From assembly GCA_963838155.1 (NCBI GenBank), contig CAWIQE010000036.1:1-64000 (forward strand): a DNA stretch of 64,000 nucleotides, written 5' to 3'. Shown piece by piece: positions 42,515 through 51,894 of this stretch (its first letter is position 1; every line of letters begins with the position of its first letter). Below the pieces are notes generated by a model. That model had not been told where the DNA came from, did not search any database, and was given only the letters and a program-made list of their open reading frames with translations. This DNA comes from Pararhizobium_B sp963838155 (GTDB lineage Bacteria > Pseudomonadota > Alphaproteobacteria > Rhizobiales > Rhizobiaceae). The position numbers were made by a program, and so were the translations under genes.

Positions 42515-43018
42515 TCAGCTTCCGGTTTCCTCGACCATATCCGCGCCCTCGCTGGAATGCAGGTTCCGTTCGACCTTTCTCAACAGTTTGAGGAGGGTCT
42601 TGACATCCTTGCCGCTCAGGCCGTCGACGGCGATCGCCTCGCTCGTCCGCACGGCGTCGCGGATCGCGGCGATGGCGCGATGCCCGTCGTCCGTCAGGCG
42701 GACATGCGCCAGGCGGCCGTCGGTGCGCGAGGAGTCCTTGCGCACGAACCCCCGTTCGGCGAGCCGGTTGACCGTCTTCGTCACCGTGGGCGCGCGCACG
42801 CCGAGGCGGGCGGCGATCTGCGAGGGCGTCTGGCCGTCCTCGGCGTCGAGCGCCAGCATCAGCGCGTCCTGTCCGGCATAGAGGCCGGAGGCGGCGAGGC
42901 GACGCGCGAGCACGCTCCGGCTGGACCGCGCCGCCAGGCCGATCGCGCCGAAGAGGTCGGGCTGCCGCTCCTCCCCGCTCTTCCGCTTCTTGCCGCCGTT
43001 CCTGTTCTTTTTCGCCAT
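42515..43018 (-). CDS. MarR-family transcriptional regulator
   Basis: The 167-aa product has a Lys/Arg-rich N-terminal tail (MAKKNRNGGKKRKSGEERQ) and a MarR winged helix (GQTPSQIAARLGVRAPTVTKTVNRLAERGFVRKDSSRTDGRLAHVRLTDDG). The ATG at 43016-43018 follows GAAGGCGG; an extension of 34 arginine-rich codons is rejected. It is divergent from the creatininase-like gene, which it may regulate. Confidence 0.9.
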   Translation of the reverse strand: MAKKNRNGGKKRKSGEERQPDLFGAIGLAARSSRSVLARRLAASGLYAGQDALMLALDAEDGQTPSQIAARLGVRAPTVTKTVNRLAERGFVRKDSSRTDGRLAHVRLTDDGHRAIAAIRDAVRTSEAIAVDGLSGKDVKTLLKLLRKVERNLHSSEGADMVEETGS

Positions 43019-43137
43019 CGGGCCGCCTTCGCCGCCGCGCCGGCGCCGTCTCCGTCGCCCTTTCGGGCTGGCCAGGCGGTGCCGCGCGGGGATACAGTTC
43101 GCCGGCTCATGATACACCACCGGCGCATCGAGGTCAT

Positions 43138-43933
43138 ATGTCCGGAAAAGAGGAAGAAGAGGCCGTGACCGACGACGGAACCGTGGCGATCCTCCCCCTC
43201 GGCGCGCACGAGCAGCACGGCCCCCATCTGCCGCTCGAGACCGACGCCGTCATCGCCGGGGCGATCGCCGGACGGCTGGCCAGCGCCTTCAGGCGGACGC
43301 ATTCCGCTGAAGATCCTGCCGGTGGAGCGCGTCGGCTATTCGATCGAGCACGGCGACTTCGCCGGCACCCTGTCCCTCGGATACGCCGAAGCCGTCGAGC
43401 GTTGGCTGTCCCTCGCCGAGGGCCTCCACCGCGAGGGCGTGCGCCGGCTCGTCATGCTGAACGCCCACGGGGGCAATTCGCCGCTGACGACGATCGTCGC
43501 CACGGAAGCTCGCGTGCGCTTCTCCATGCTCGCAGTCGCAACGGGCTGGACGCGCTTCGGCCTGCCGGAGGGGCTGATCGCGCCCGACGCGAAGGCGATC
43601 GACATCCACGCCGGCGAGATCGAGACCTCCGTGATGCTGGCCGTCGCGCCGGAGCGCGTCGCCATGGAGCGGGCCGGCGACTTCCCCTCGTTCCAGGGGG
43701 AGCTGCTGCGCAGCAACCGCCGCCTCGCCGCCTACGGGCCGCATGCCTTCGGCTGGACGATGCGCGACCTGAACCCCGTCGGCGCGGTCGGCAACGCCGC
43801 CGCCGCCACGGCCGAGAAGGGCGAGCGCATCCTCGCCCACGCCGTGTCCGGCCTCGTCGAGCTGGTCGAGGAGGTCCACCGCTTCGACCCCCGTCGCCTC
43901 GACCGGGCCGACGCCACGGCGCACGGTTCGTGA
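43138..43933 (+). pseudogene. Creatininase-family amidohydrolase gene with an apparent frameshift
   Basis: The first 50 codons give the family start ILPLGAHEQHGPHLPLETDAVIAGAIAGRLASA with metal ligands E, H and D. The rest, from SGGRIPLKILPVERVGYSIEHGDFAGTLSLG onward, is in the +1 frame and includes VMLNAHGGN and IHAGEIETSVML, the other metal-binding blocks. Removing one base in GCCTTCAGG at about 43286-43290 restores one frame of about 264 codons. Everything else is intact, so this is either a recent mutation or a sequence error. Creatininase relatives hydrolyse cyclic or formamide bonds; the substrate is unknown. Confidence 0.75.
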
Positions 43934-44035
43934 GGGCGGCCGACCGCCCTCGCGCCGAAACCGGCGCCCCATGCTGTGGCACGAGCGGAAGGGATGGCCT
44001 ATATCAGCGCCAGTAGGGAAAACGAAAGGCCAGTC

Positions 44036-45124
44036 ATGAGCGATCAAGTACTCGAGGCCGGGACGACGACGATCCCCGTCACCGTCCTGACCGGCTATCT
44101 CGGTTCGGGCAAGACCACGCTTCTCAATCGCATCCTGTCGGAAAATCACGGCCGCCGATACGCCGTCATCGTCAACGAATTCGGCGAGATCGGCATCGAC
44201 AACGACCTGATCGTGGAATCCGACGAGGAGATCTACGAGATGAACAACGGCTGCGTCTGCTGCACGGTTCGCGGCGACCTCGTGCGCGTGGTCGAGGGGC
44301 TGATGCGCCGGCCCGGCCGGTTCGACGCCATCGTGGTGGAGACCACCGGGCTCGCCGACCCGGCTCCCGTCGCGCAGACCTTCTTCATGGACGACGAGGT
44401 GCGCGCCCGCACGCGGCTCGACGCCGTCGTGGCGCTCGTCGACGCCAAGCACCTGCCCTTGCGGCTGAAGGACAGCCGCGAGGCGGAGGACCAGATCGCC
44501 TTCGCCGACGTGGTGCTGCTCAACAAGACGGACCTCGTCACGCCCGACGAGCTGGCGCGGATCGAGGCCACGGTCCGCGCGATCAACCCCTCGGCCCGCA
44601 TCCACCGCACGGAGCGCGCAGGCATCGCGCTTTCCGAGGTCCTCGACCGCGGCGCCTTCGACCTGAAGCGCGCGCTCGACAACGACCCCCATTTCCTCGA
44701 CCACGAGGATCCGGACCACGTCTGCGGGCCCGATTGCGACCACGATCACCACCATCACGGCCACGACCATCATCACCACGATCACGATCACGACCACCAC
44801 CACCACGGGGCGGTCTCCCCGATCCACGACACCACCGTGCAGTCGGTTTCGTTGCGGGCCGGGCCGCTCGACCCGAAGAAGTTCTTCCCGTGGATCCAGA
44901 AGACGACGCAGCTCGACGGGCCGAACATCCTCCGGCTGAAGGGCATCGTCGCCTTCGCCGACGACGCGGAGCGCTACGTCGTGCAGGGCGTCCACATGAT
45001 CGTCGAGGGCGACCACCAGCGCCCGTGGAAGGATGGCGAGCGGCGCGAGAGCCGCCTGGTCTTCATCGGCCGCGATCTCGACCGCGACAAGCTGGACGAG
45101 GGCTTCCGGGCCTGCGAGGCGTAG
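44036..45124 (+). CDS. CobW/COG0523-family GTPase with a histidine-rich metal-binding loop
   Basis: The 362-aa product has the P-loop GYLGSGKTTLLNRIL (about residues 19-33), the metal-binding CxCC motif in NNGCVCCTVRGDL, ETTGLADPAPV and NKTD, followed by a CobW C-terminal domain. Between them is an insert of roughly 35 residues with more than 15 histidines and aspartates (DPDHVCGPDCDHDHHHHGHD...). Such proteins act as zinc or other metal chaperones. AAAGG before the ATG at 44036 excludes a 20-codon extension. The WD40-like gene 8 bp downstream is a common partner. Confidence 0.93.
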   Translation: MSDQVLEAGTTTIPVTVLTGYLGSGKTTLLNRILSENHGRRYAVIVNEFGEIGIDNDLIVESDEEIYEMNNGCVCCTVRGDLVRVVEGLMRRPGRFDAIVVETTGLADPAPVAQTFFMDDEVRARTRLDAVVALVDAKHLPLRLKDSREAEDQIAFADVVLLNKTDLVTPDELARIEATVRAINPSARIHRTERAGIALSEVLDRGAFDLKRALDNDPHFLDHEDPDHVCGPDCDHDHHHHGHDHHHHDHDHDHHHHGAVSPIHDTTVQSVSLRAGPLDPKKFFPWIQKTTQLDGPNILRLKGIVAFADDAERYVVQGVHMIVEGDHQRPWKDGERRESRLVFIGRDLDRDKLDEGFRACEA

Positions 45125-45132
45125 CCGACGCC

Positions 45133-46120
45133 ATGCCGACAGTCGCGCCCCTCGATCTCGGCGGCCATTGCGTGGCCGCCGCCTTCCTCGGCGAAACGCC
45201 GGTCTTCGCGCTGGCGGACGGCACGGTCCACCGGCTTTCCGGCGGCCACGCCGCCGTCGAGGCCAACGACGGCATTGCGGCGGCGGCGGTGGACGAGGCC
45301 GGCGCGGCCCTGCTGTGCGGCGGCGAGGACGGCCGCCTCACGCGGGTGGATGCGGAGGGATCGGTCACCGAACTCGCCGCGATCGGCCGCAAGTGGATCG
45401 CCGCCGTGGCCGCCGGGCCGCGCGGAGCGGCAGGCTTTTCGGCCGGCCGGGAGGCGCATGTGCGGCTTGCCGACGGTACGCTGAAGACCCTCGCCGAGGC
45501 GCGCACGGTCGAGGGCATCGCCTTCGCGCCGAAGGGCATGCGCGTCGCGCTCGCCCGCTACAACGGCGTCGCCCTTCATTGGGTCTCCACCTCCGGCGCG
45601 CCGGTCGAACTCGAATGGAAGGGGGCGCACACCGGCGTCGTCTTCTCGCCCGACGGCCGCTTCGTCGTCTCCACCATGCAGGAAAACGCCCTCCACGGCT
45701 GGAAGCTGGACGGCAAGGCGGGCGAGAGCCGCCACATGCGCATGTCCGGCTATCCCGCCAAGGTGAAGTCGCTGTCCTGGTCCGCCAAGGGCCGCTGGCT
45801 CGCCTCCTCCGGGCGCCCCGGCGGCGATCGTCTGGCCGTTCCACGGCAAGGACGGCCCGATGGGCAAGGCGCCGCTCGAACTCGGCACCCGCGGCGACCA
45901 GATGGTCGCCTGCGTCGCCTGCCATCCCGGCGAGGACGTCGTCGCCGTCGGCTATGCGGACGGCATGATCCTCGCCGCCCGCTTCGCCGACGCGAAGGAG
46001 GTGCTGCTCAGGCGCCCGGGGAGGGGAGCGATCTCGTCCATGGCGTGGAGCGGCGACGGCCGCCGCCTCGTCTTCGGTTCCGAAGCCGGCGACTGCGGGG
46101 TCGTCGACCTCGCCGGATAG
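45133..46120 (+). pseudogene. WD40-repeat protein gene with an apparent frameshift
   Basis: The first 226 codons encode beta-propeller repeats (AAAAVDEAGAALLCGGEDGRLTRVDAEG, GVVFSPDGRFVVSTMQENALHGWKLDG, VKSLSWSAKGRWLASSG). The remaining repeats (APAAIVWPFHGKDGPMGKAPLELGTRGDQMVACVACHPGEDVVAVGYADGMI... to VVDLAG) are in the +1 frame. Removing one G from GGG at 45811-45813 restores a protein of about 328 aa. It is co-directional with and 8 bp from the CobW-type gene, suggesting a metal-homeostasis link. The TAG stop abuts the repeat at 46122. Confidence 0.75.
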
Positions 46121-46121
46121 C

Positions 46122-47100
46122 GCGCTTTCAGGAAAAGTGGAAACCGGTTTTCCGTCCGGATGCGCTCCAGCCTCTGCCTTCACCCTCGCCCTCACCGCCG
46201 TCACCCTCGCCCTCACCGTCGTCACCCTCGCCCTCACCGCCGTCACCCTCGCCCCCACCGCCGTCATCCTCGCCCTCACCGTCGTCATCCTCGGGCTTGT
46301 CCCGAGGATCTGCAGTCGGCGCCGCATCCCCGGCGGGCGTTGGTGGATCCTCGCCACAAGGGCGAGGATGACGGAGCGAGGGGAAGACGAGGGTGCGAAT
46401 GGAGGCGCGCTTCCAGGAAAAGTGGAAACCGGTTTTCCGTCCGGAAGCGCTCCAGCCTCCGCCTTCACCCTCACCCCCACCGTCGTCACCCCCCACCGTC
46501 GTCATCCTCGCCCTCACCGTCGTCATCCTCGGGCTTGTCCCGAGGATCTGCAGTCGGCGCCGCATCCCCGGCGGGCGTTGGTGGATCCTCGCCACAAGGG
46601 CGAGGATGACGGAGCGAGACGAGGGTGCGACTGGAGGCGCGCTTCCAGGAAAAGTGGACACCGGTTTTCCGTCCGGAAGCGCTCCAGCCTCCGCCTTCAC
46701 CCTCACCCCCACCGTCGTCACCCTCACCCCCACCGTCATCCTCGGGCTTGTCCCGAGGATCTACAGTCGGCGCCGCATCCCCGGCGGGCGTTGGTGGATC
46801 CTCGCCACAAGGGCGAGGATGACGGAGCGAGACGAGGGTGCGACTGGAGGCGCGCTTCCAGGAAAAGCGGACACCGGTTTTCCGTCCGGAAGCGCTCCAG
46901 CCTCCGCCGTCATCCTCGCCCCCACCGTCGTCACCGTCACCCCCACCGTCGTCACCGTCACCCTCACCGCCGTCATCCTCACCCCCACCGTCATCCTCGG
47001 GCTTGTCCCGAGGATCTACAGTCGGCGCCGCATCCCCGGCGGGCGTTGGTGGATCCTCGCCACAAGGGCGAGGATGACGGAGCGAGGGGAAGACGCGGGT
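46122..47100. repeat. Compound tandem array of four interspersed-repeat units
   Basis: Four units start at 46122, 46407, 46639 and 46852. Each consists of the 44-bp palindrome (arms GCGCTTCC/GGAAGCGC), a variable minisatellite of CACCGTCGT/CACCCTCGCC-type triplet-rich DNA, and a roughly 100-bp block made of two hairpins (TCATCCTCGGGCTTGTCCCG... and GATCCTCGCCACAAGGGCGAGG...) ending GATGACGGAGCGAG. Units differ mostly in minisatellite length (213 to 285 bp). Open frames through it are artefacts. Confidence 0.9.
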
Positions 47101-47114
47101 AAAGACAAAGATAT

Positions 47115-47150
47115 AGAGCGTGTCCGCGCCGTGCAGCGCGGACGGGCTCT
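47115..47150. repeat. Second-hairpin repeat (GTGTCCGCG type)
   Basis: AGAGCGTGTCCGCGC pairs with GCGCGGACGGGCTCT around a short loop and is followed by AG. It is the same hairpin as the right half of the composite element at 11789-11889. It closes the array before the GGDEF gene. Confidence 0.7.
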
Positions 47151-47316
47151 AGGCCCGATCCGCGCTGCGCTGGACTTGGCGCCGTCCGGCCGGACGGAAG
47201 AGCGGCCTTTTCATTAAATTGCAAACATCCGGATTAACGCGGTTCCCACGAAGACTTGCTAGTCTGCCCTTCGAGCCCGGCGCCGATCCGCCGGGACCGG
47301 TCGGGACAGGGCACAG

Positions 47317-48381
47317 ATGAACGTGAAGCAAGAATCCAGGAGCATGAGCATCCTCTACAAGGTGGCCGGTGCCATGCACCAGATGGGCATCGTCGGCCTT
47401 CCGAGGAACTACGAGCTCGTCTACGAGGCGATGTCCGGCACGCGTCCGGAGCTGACCCGCGACTTCCTCGCGCTTGGCGACGGGCGGTCGCAGGCCGCGC
47501 TCGACGAACTCGGCCGCAAGTACCTTCCGCACCATCACGAGCACGACGTCCTCGCGCGCTCCTCCTCCACCGTCCGCGAGGAACTGGAGAGTTTCATGCG
47601 GCTCGTCCGCCACGAGACCTCGTCGCTGCGCTATTTCGGCAATCTGCTCGACGAGGCGTCGAAGACCCTGACCGCCGCGCCCCGCGCCGAGCCGGCCGCC
47701 GTCGGCGACGCCGTGCGGACGATCGCCGCGGCCACCGCGCAGAAGATCAGCGAGGGCGAGGAGATCGTCGACGAGGCCACGGAGCAGTCGTCGCGGCTGG
47801 AGAAGGTCGTGGGCGACCTGCAGGCCTTCGAGCAGCGCAAATATGTCGACACGCTGACGGGCCTCGCCAACCGCCGCGCCTTCAATCGCAAGCTGATCGA
47901 GCTCTACGAGGGCGATACGCCCGGCCTGACGGGCATAGCGATCTGCGACATGGACAATTTCTCCGCGATCAACCAGCGGCACAACACGACCGTGGGAGAC
48001 AAGTTCATCCGCCACGTCGCCCGTATCGTCGAGCGCCACGTCGACGGCACCTTCATGGCGGCCCGCACCGGCGGCGGACAGTTCGGCTTCATCTTCGACC
48101 GTACGGAGGAGGGCGGCATCGTCCGGCTGTGCGAGCAGATCCGCGTCGCCGTCGCCATGACGCCGCTCGTCAATGCCCTCAACAACGTCTCGCTCGGGCA
48201 TACGACGCTGTCCTTCGGCATCTGCATGCAGGAGAACGCCGGCGACGTCGCGAGCATCGTCGAGAACGCGACCGCCGCCATGCGCGCCGCGAAGTCCGCC
48301 GGCCGCAACCGGACCCAGGTCTACGCGTCCGCGACCGCCCGTCCGGCCAGGGGCAACGACTGGATGCTCTACAGGGTCTGA
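47317..48381 (+). CDS. GGDEF-domain protein with degenerate active site
   Basis: The 354-aa product has a helical N-terminal half (about 1-175, two histidine-rich stretches including LPHHHEHDVL) and a C-terminal GGDEF domain beginning DTLTGLANRRAFNRKL near residue 188. The signature reads RTGGGQF in place of R-x-GG(D/E)EF, so the catalytic acidic pair is lost and diguanylate-cyclase activity is unlikely. It may bind GTP or c-di-GMP as a sensor or interact with another protein. ATG 47317 is used; an ATG ten codons in has an overly close AGGAG. Confidence 0.88.
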   Translation: MNVKQESRSMSILYKVAGAMHQMGIVGLPRNYELVYEAMSGTRPELTRDFLALGDGRSQAALDELGRKYLPHHHEHDVLARSSSTVREELESFMRLVRHETSSLRYFGNLLDEASKTLTAAPRAEPAAVGDAVRTIAAATAQKISEGEEIVDEATEQSSRLEKVVGDLQAFEQRKYVDTLTGLANRRAFNRKLIELYEGDTPGLTGIAICDMDNFSAINQRHNTTVGDKFIRHVARIVERHVDGTFMAARTGGGQFGFIFDRTEEGGIVRLCEQIRVAVAMTPLVNALNNVSLGHTTLSFGICMQENAGDVASIVENATAAMRAAKSAGRNRTQVYASATARPARGNDWMLYRV

Positions 48382-48382
48382 C

Positions 48383-48416
48383 ACGAAAACCGGTTTGCGC
48401 TTTTCCTGGAAGAGCT
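48383..48416. repeat. Partial interspersed palindromic element
   Basis: CGAAAACCGGTTTGCGC followed by TTTTCCTGGAAGAGCTC is the right two-thirds of the consensus, located between the convergent GGDEF and DUF2207 genes. Confidence 0.7.
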
Positions 48417-48436
48417 CCGGGGCGCGCGGATCGCGG

Positions 48437-50375
48437 CTACCAGCCGCCTCCGCCTCCGCCACCTCCGCCGCCGCCGGAAAATCCGCCGCCGCTTGAAAAG
48501 CCCGAGGACGAGCTCTTCGGCGCCGGAAGGGCTGCGGTGAAGCTGTCCGACATGGTCCCGGCGAGGCCGCCCATCCGCTCGCCGATGGAGGCGGCGTCGA
48601 AGGGGCCCCCGTGGTACCAGGCGGGCTGGTAGGCGTAGCCGGCGGCGAGCGCGCCGGCGGCGGCCGCGGAGGCGAGCCACGCCTCGAACGCCCGCGACCA
48701 GGGCTTCTCGACACCGAGCGCGACCGCATAGGGCAGCAGCGTTTCGAAATGCTCCGGCGACATGTGCGGCGCGCCGGCCATGTTCATCCGGTCCTTCTCC
48801 GCGACGGTGAGGTAGCGCTGCAGCCCCTCGATCTCGTCGGTGCGCTTCCGGCCGAGCGGCGTCGGCGCGCCCATCAGGAAGAAGAAGAGCAGGTTGACGA
48901 GGACGAGCGTGACCATCGACCCGACCAGCAGCGGGTCGTGGACCGCCGACAGCAGCCCGCTCGCGGAGAAGATGCCGACATTGGTGAGCGCGATGGCGAC
49001 GAAGAACGCCACGAAGGCGAGCCGGATCTTGCCGCCGAGCCCCGAGCGCGCGGACCGGGCGAGGGTGATGGAGAAGACCGTCAGGATGAAGCCGCCGACG
49101 AGCGCCGGGAACAGGATCTGCATCGAGTCGGCGGACAGGTTGCCGAGGAAGACCGTGGCGAGGAGCGTCGCGACGGAGAGCACGACGCCTGCGGCGATCC
49201 AGCCGTAATTGTGCCGGTAGAAGACGGCGCGGTGCTCCTTCTCCATGGCGCTGCGGAAGGACGAACCGACGGCGGCGACCTTCTCGCCCTCGCTCCGGTC
49301 GAGCGTGAGCCTGCCGCCGTAATAGTCCAGCTTGCCGAGAAGCGCGGCCTCGCCGACGGGGAAGCGGACGCCCTTTTTCGGCTCGTCCGTGCGCGACAGG
49401 GTGACCGTCTCGCCGACGTCCAGCCGGAGATAGCCCTTCACCGAGAGGGCGATCGCCGCCGCCGACAGCGCCGGGAAGCCCTGTCGCTTCAGGCCGCGGT
49501 TCCAGATGTAGTTCGTCAGCGCCGGCGAAACGCCCTCCGGCGGCTCCCAGCGCGGCACGGCGATGCCCTTCGGCGGATCGCGGCCGACGCGCAGCCAGGC
49601 GAAGAGGTAGTAGCCGAAGACGAGGACGAGGCCGCCGGCGGCGATGATCGTGCCGAGATGGTCGCGCAGGTACCAGGCGAGGCGCTGGGACTCCGTCGGC
49701 GGACGGACGAAGCCCTTCGGAAAGCTCACGGCCACGGTCAGCCCCTCGCGGGCGCCGAGCGGCTTCGTCGTGCGGAAGGTGACGGCGTTGCCGTCGTCCG
49801 ACAGGCTCGCCGTGGCGTCGCCGGCGCGCGAGCCGTAATGTCCCGTGTAGGCGGCGGTCTTTTGTGCCCGGGCGCCGGGCGGCAGGCGGACCGTCGCCAC
49901 GGCCTCGTCGATCGGGAACATCCACTCCGTGCCGGTGGCGTTCCAGACGAGCTCGTCATGGTCGTCGAAGAAGCGGATCTGCCGGTCCGTGCGGTATTCC
50001 AGCCGGTAGGTGTGGGTGCCGGGCGCGACGACGGTATCGCGGCTGCCGAGCCAGACGCGCACCATGTCGGCGTTTCTCTCCACCCGCGCCTTTTCGGGCT
50101 GGCCGTCGCGGCTCGCCGAGACGAGTTCGAAGGAATTGCGGGCGATGGCGCCGCTCCTGTCCTCGAAGCGGATGGGGAAGTCGCGGTAGATGCCGTGGCG
50201 GATGTTGCGGCCCTCGGCGTTGACGCGGATCGTCTCCGTCACCGCGAGCGAGCCGTCGGCGGCGACCGCGACGTCGCTCCGGTAGAGCCGGATCGCCTCC
50301 TCGGCGCTGGCCGGGCCCGCCGCCGCGAAGAGCGCGAGGAAGCAGCAGGACGGTGGCAATGACGCGCCGCAGCAT
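48437..50375 (-). CDS. DUF2207-domain membrane protein (apparent frameshift in signal peptide)
   Basis: From residue AEEAIRLYRSDVAVAADGSLAVTETIRVNAEGRNIRHGIYRDFP onward this is a DUF2207 protein: a periplasmic beta domain, membrane segments (TIIAAGGLVLVFGYYLFAWL, AGVVLSVATLLATVFLG, VGGFILTVFSITLA and others) and a Gly/Ser-rich C-terminus. The natural start appears to be ATG 50373-50375 directly after the lemA stop (MLRRVIATVLL), but the frame shifts by one base near CC 50338-50339. Without that base the signal peptide reads on into LALFAAAGPASAEEA. Otherwise a TTG at 50357-50359 would have to serve. Pairing with LemA is a known conserved arrangement. Confidence 0.8.
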
Positions 50376-50936
50376 TCAGAAGCTGACCTTCGGCGTCGCG
50401 CGGTCCGCCGGGTCGTCGAGCTCGAAATAGTCGACCGCGGTGAAGCCGAACCGGCCGGCGACGAGGTTGGAGGGGAAGCTCTCGACCTTGACGTTCAGCT
50501 CGCGCGCCGAACCGTTGTAGTAGCGCCGCGACATCTGGATCTCGCCCTCGAGCCGCTCCAGCGACCCCTGGAGCTCGCGGAAATTCTCGTTCGCCTTGAG
50601 GTCGGGATAGGCCTCAGCCACCGCCATGAGCCGCCCGAGCGCCTGTCCGAGCTGGCCCTCCGCCGCGGCGCGGCCGGCTACGTCTCCGGGGGCCACGCGG
50701 GACGCGCGCGTGCGCATCTCGGTGACCTCGGCGAGCGTGTCCTTTTCGTGGGCGGCGTAGCCCTTCACCGTCTCCACGAGGTTCGGGACGAGGTCGGCGC
50801 GCCGCTTGAGCTGGACGTCGATGCCGCTCCAGGCCTCGCGCACCATCTGGCGCGAGCGCACGAGCCCGTTATAGGCGACGATCGCATAGAGCACCGCCGC
50901 GACGATGATCGCGGCCACCACGATAAGGACTGTCAA
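50376..50936 (-). CDS. LemA-family protein
   Basis: The 186-aa product has one N-terminal membrane segment (LIVVAAIIVAAVLYAIVAYNGLV) and the LemA helical core: RRADLVPNLVETVKGYAAHEKDTLAEVTEMRTRA, YPDLKANENFRELQGSLERLEGEIQMSRRYYNGSARELNVKVESFPSNLVAGRFGF. Precise cellular role is unknown. Its TGA is followed immediately by the ATG of the DUF2207 gene, so both are made from one transcript and probably act together in the envelope. Confidence 0.93.
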   Translation of the reverse strand: MTVLIVVAAIIVAAVLYAIVAYNGLVRSRQMVREAWSGIDVQLKRRADLVPNLVETVKGYAAHEKDTLAEVTEMRTRASRVAPGDVAGRAAAEGQLGQALGRLMAVAEAYPDLKANENFRELQGSLERLEGEIQMSRRYYNGSARELNVKVESFPSNLVAGRFGFTAVDYFELDDPADRATPKVSF

Positions 50937-50991
50937 CTCGCTCCCCTCCCGCGCTTGAGGACGCGGACGTTACCCCGAAGGGCGGACATTG

Positions 50992-51672
50992 TCACGGCCG
51001 ACGGTCTCTCGGCCCCGCCCCTTGGCCCGCCCCGTTGCCTGCTCGTTCCGGCCGCACGAAGGCGCGGCGCTCGGCTTCCGCCTCCTCGCGGCAGAAGCAT
51101 CCCTCCACATGGTCGTTGACGAGCCCCATGGCCTGCATGAAGGCGTAGACCGTGGTCGGGCCGACGAAGGTCCAGCCCCGCTTCTTCAGCTCCTTCGAAA
51201 CGGCCTTCGACGCCTCGGTCGTCGGATTGGCCGCCAGGTGCGCCCGGTCGACGACGGCAGGCCGCGCCTCGGGTGGCGGCTCGTGCGCCCAGAACCAGGC
51301 GGCGAGCGAGCCGAATTCGGCGCGCATCTCCAGGGCGCGGTGGGCGTTGTTGACGGTCGAGACGATCTTGCCGCGGTGGCGCACGATCCCCGCGTCGGCC
51401 AGAAGGCGGGCGACGTCGTCCTCGCCGAAGCGCGCCACCTTCTCGAAATCGAAGCCGGCGAACGCCCTGCGGAAATTCTCGCGCTTGCGCAGGATCGTCA
51501 GCCAGGAGAGCCCCGACTGGAAACCCTCGAGGCAGATCTTCTCGAAGAGCCGGACGTCGTCGGCGACGGGCCGGCCCCATTCGCGGTCGTGGTAGCGGGT
51601 GTATTCCGGCAAATTGGCATGCCAGAAGCAGCGCTGCCGGCCGTCCGGTCCCTCGAGCAGTCCGTCGTCCAA
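50992..51672 (-). CDS. tag: DNA-3-methyladenine glycosylase I
   Basis: The 226-aa product excises 3-methyladenine from DNA. It shows GPDGRQRCFWHANLPEYTRYHDREWGRPVADD with the catalytic glutamate region and Cys/His zinc ligands, FEKICLEGFQSGLSWLTILRKRENFRRAF, and the second zinc pair in NDHVEGCFCREE. I place the start at TTG 51670-51672, preceded by CGGAGGA, because the protein then begins DDGLLEGPDG as in the family; an ATG at 51754-51756 would add 28 residues. An Arg/Gly-rich C-terminal tail is extra. Confidence 0.9.
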   Translation of the reverse strand: MDDGLLEGPDGRQRCFWHANLPEYTRYHDREWGRPVADDVRLFEKICLEGFQSGLSWLTILRKRENFRRAFAGFDFEKVARFGEDDVARLLADAGIVRHRGKIVSTVNNAHRALEMRAEFGSLAAWFWAHEPPPEARPAVVDRAHLAANPTTEASKAVSKELKKRGWTFVGPTTVYAFMQAMGLVNDHVEGCFCREEAEAERRAFVRPERAGNGAGQGAGPRDRRP

Positions 51673-51894
51673 GCCCGCGTCCTCCGAAGCGTCGACGCCG
51701 CCCTGCCGGCTTAACGGCGCCTTAACCGCATTTTTCAATCCGGCGATAACCCTCATTCGATCTTTAGGCGGGAATCGGCGCCCGCAAAAGCCGCATTCAC
51801 CCATTCGGAACCGTTTTCCCGCCATTTTCCCGCCAGTTCCACGCCACATCCGGCCGGCCCGGCGCCGTCCTGTGCCATTACGGGGTACCGTTCC

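Noticed and set aside
46137..47217. Long frames with Pro/Ser/His/Thr repeats through the array downstream of the WD40 gene
   Set aside because: They translate the tandem DNA repeat in all frames and carry no start signals; the unit is a nucleotide-level repeat.
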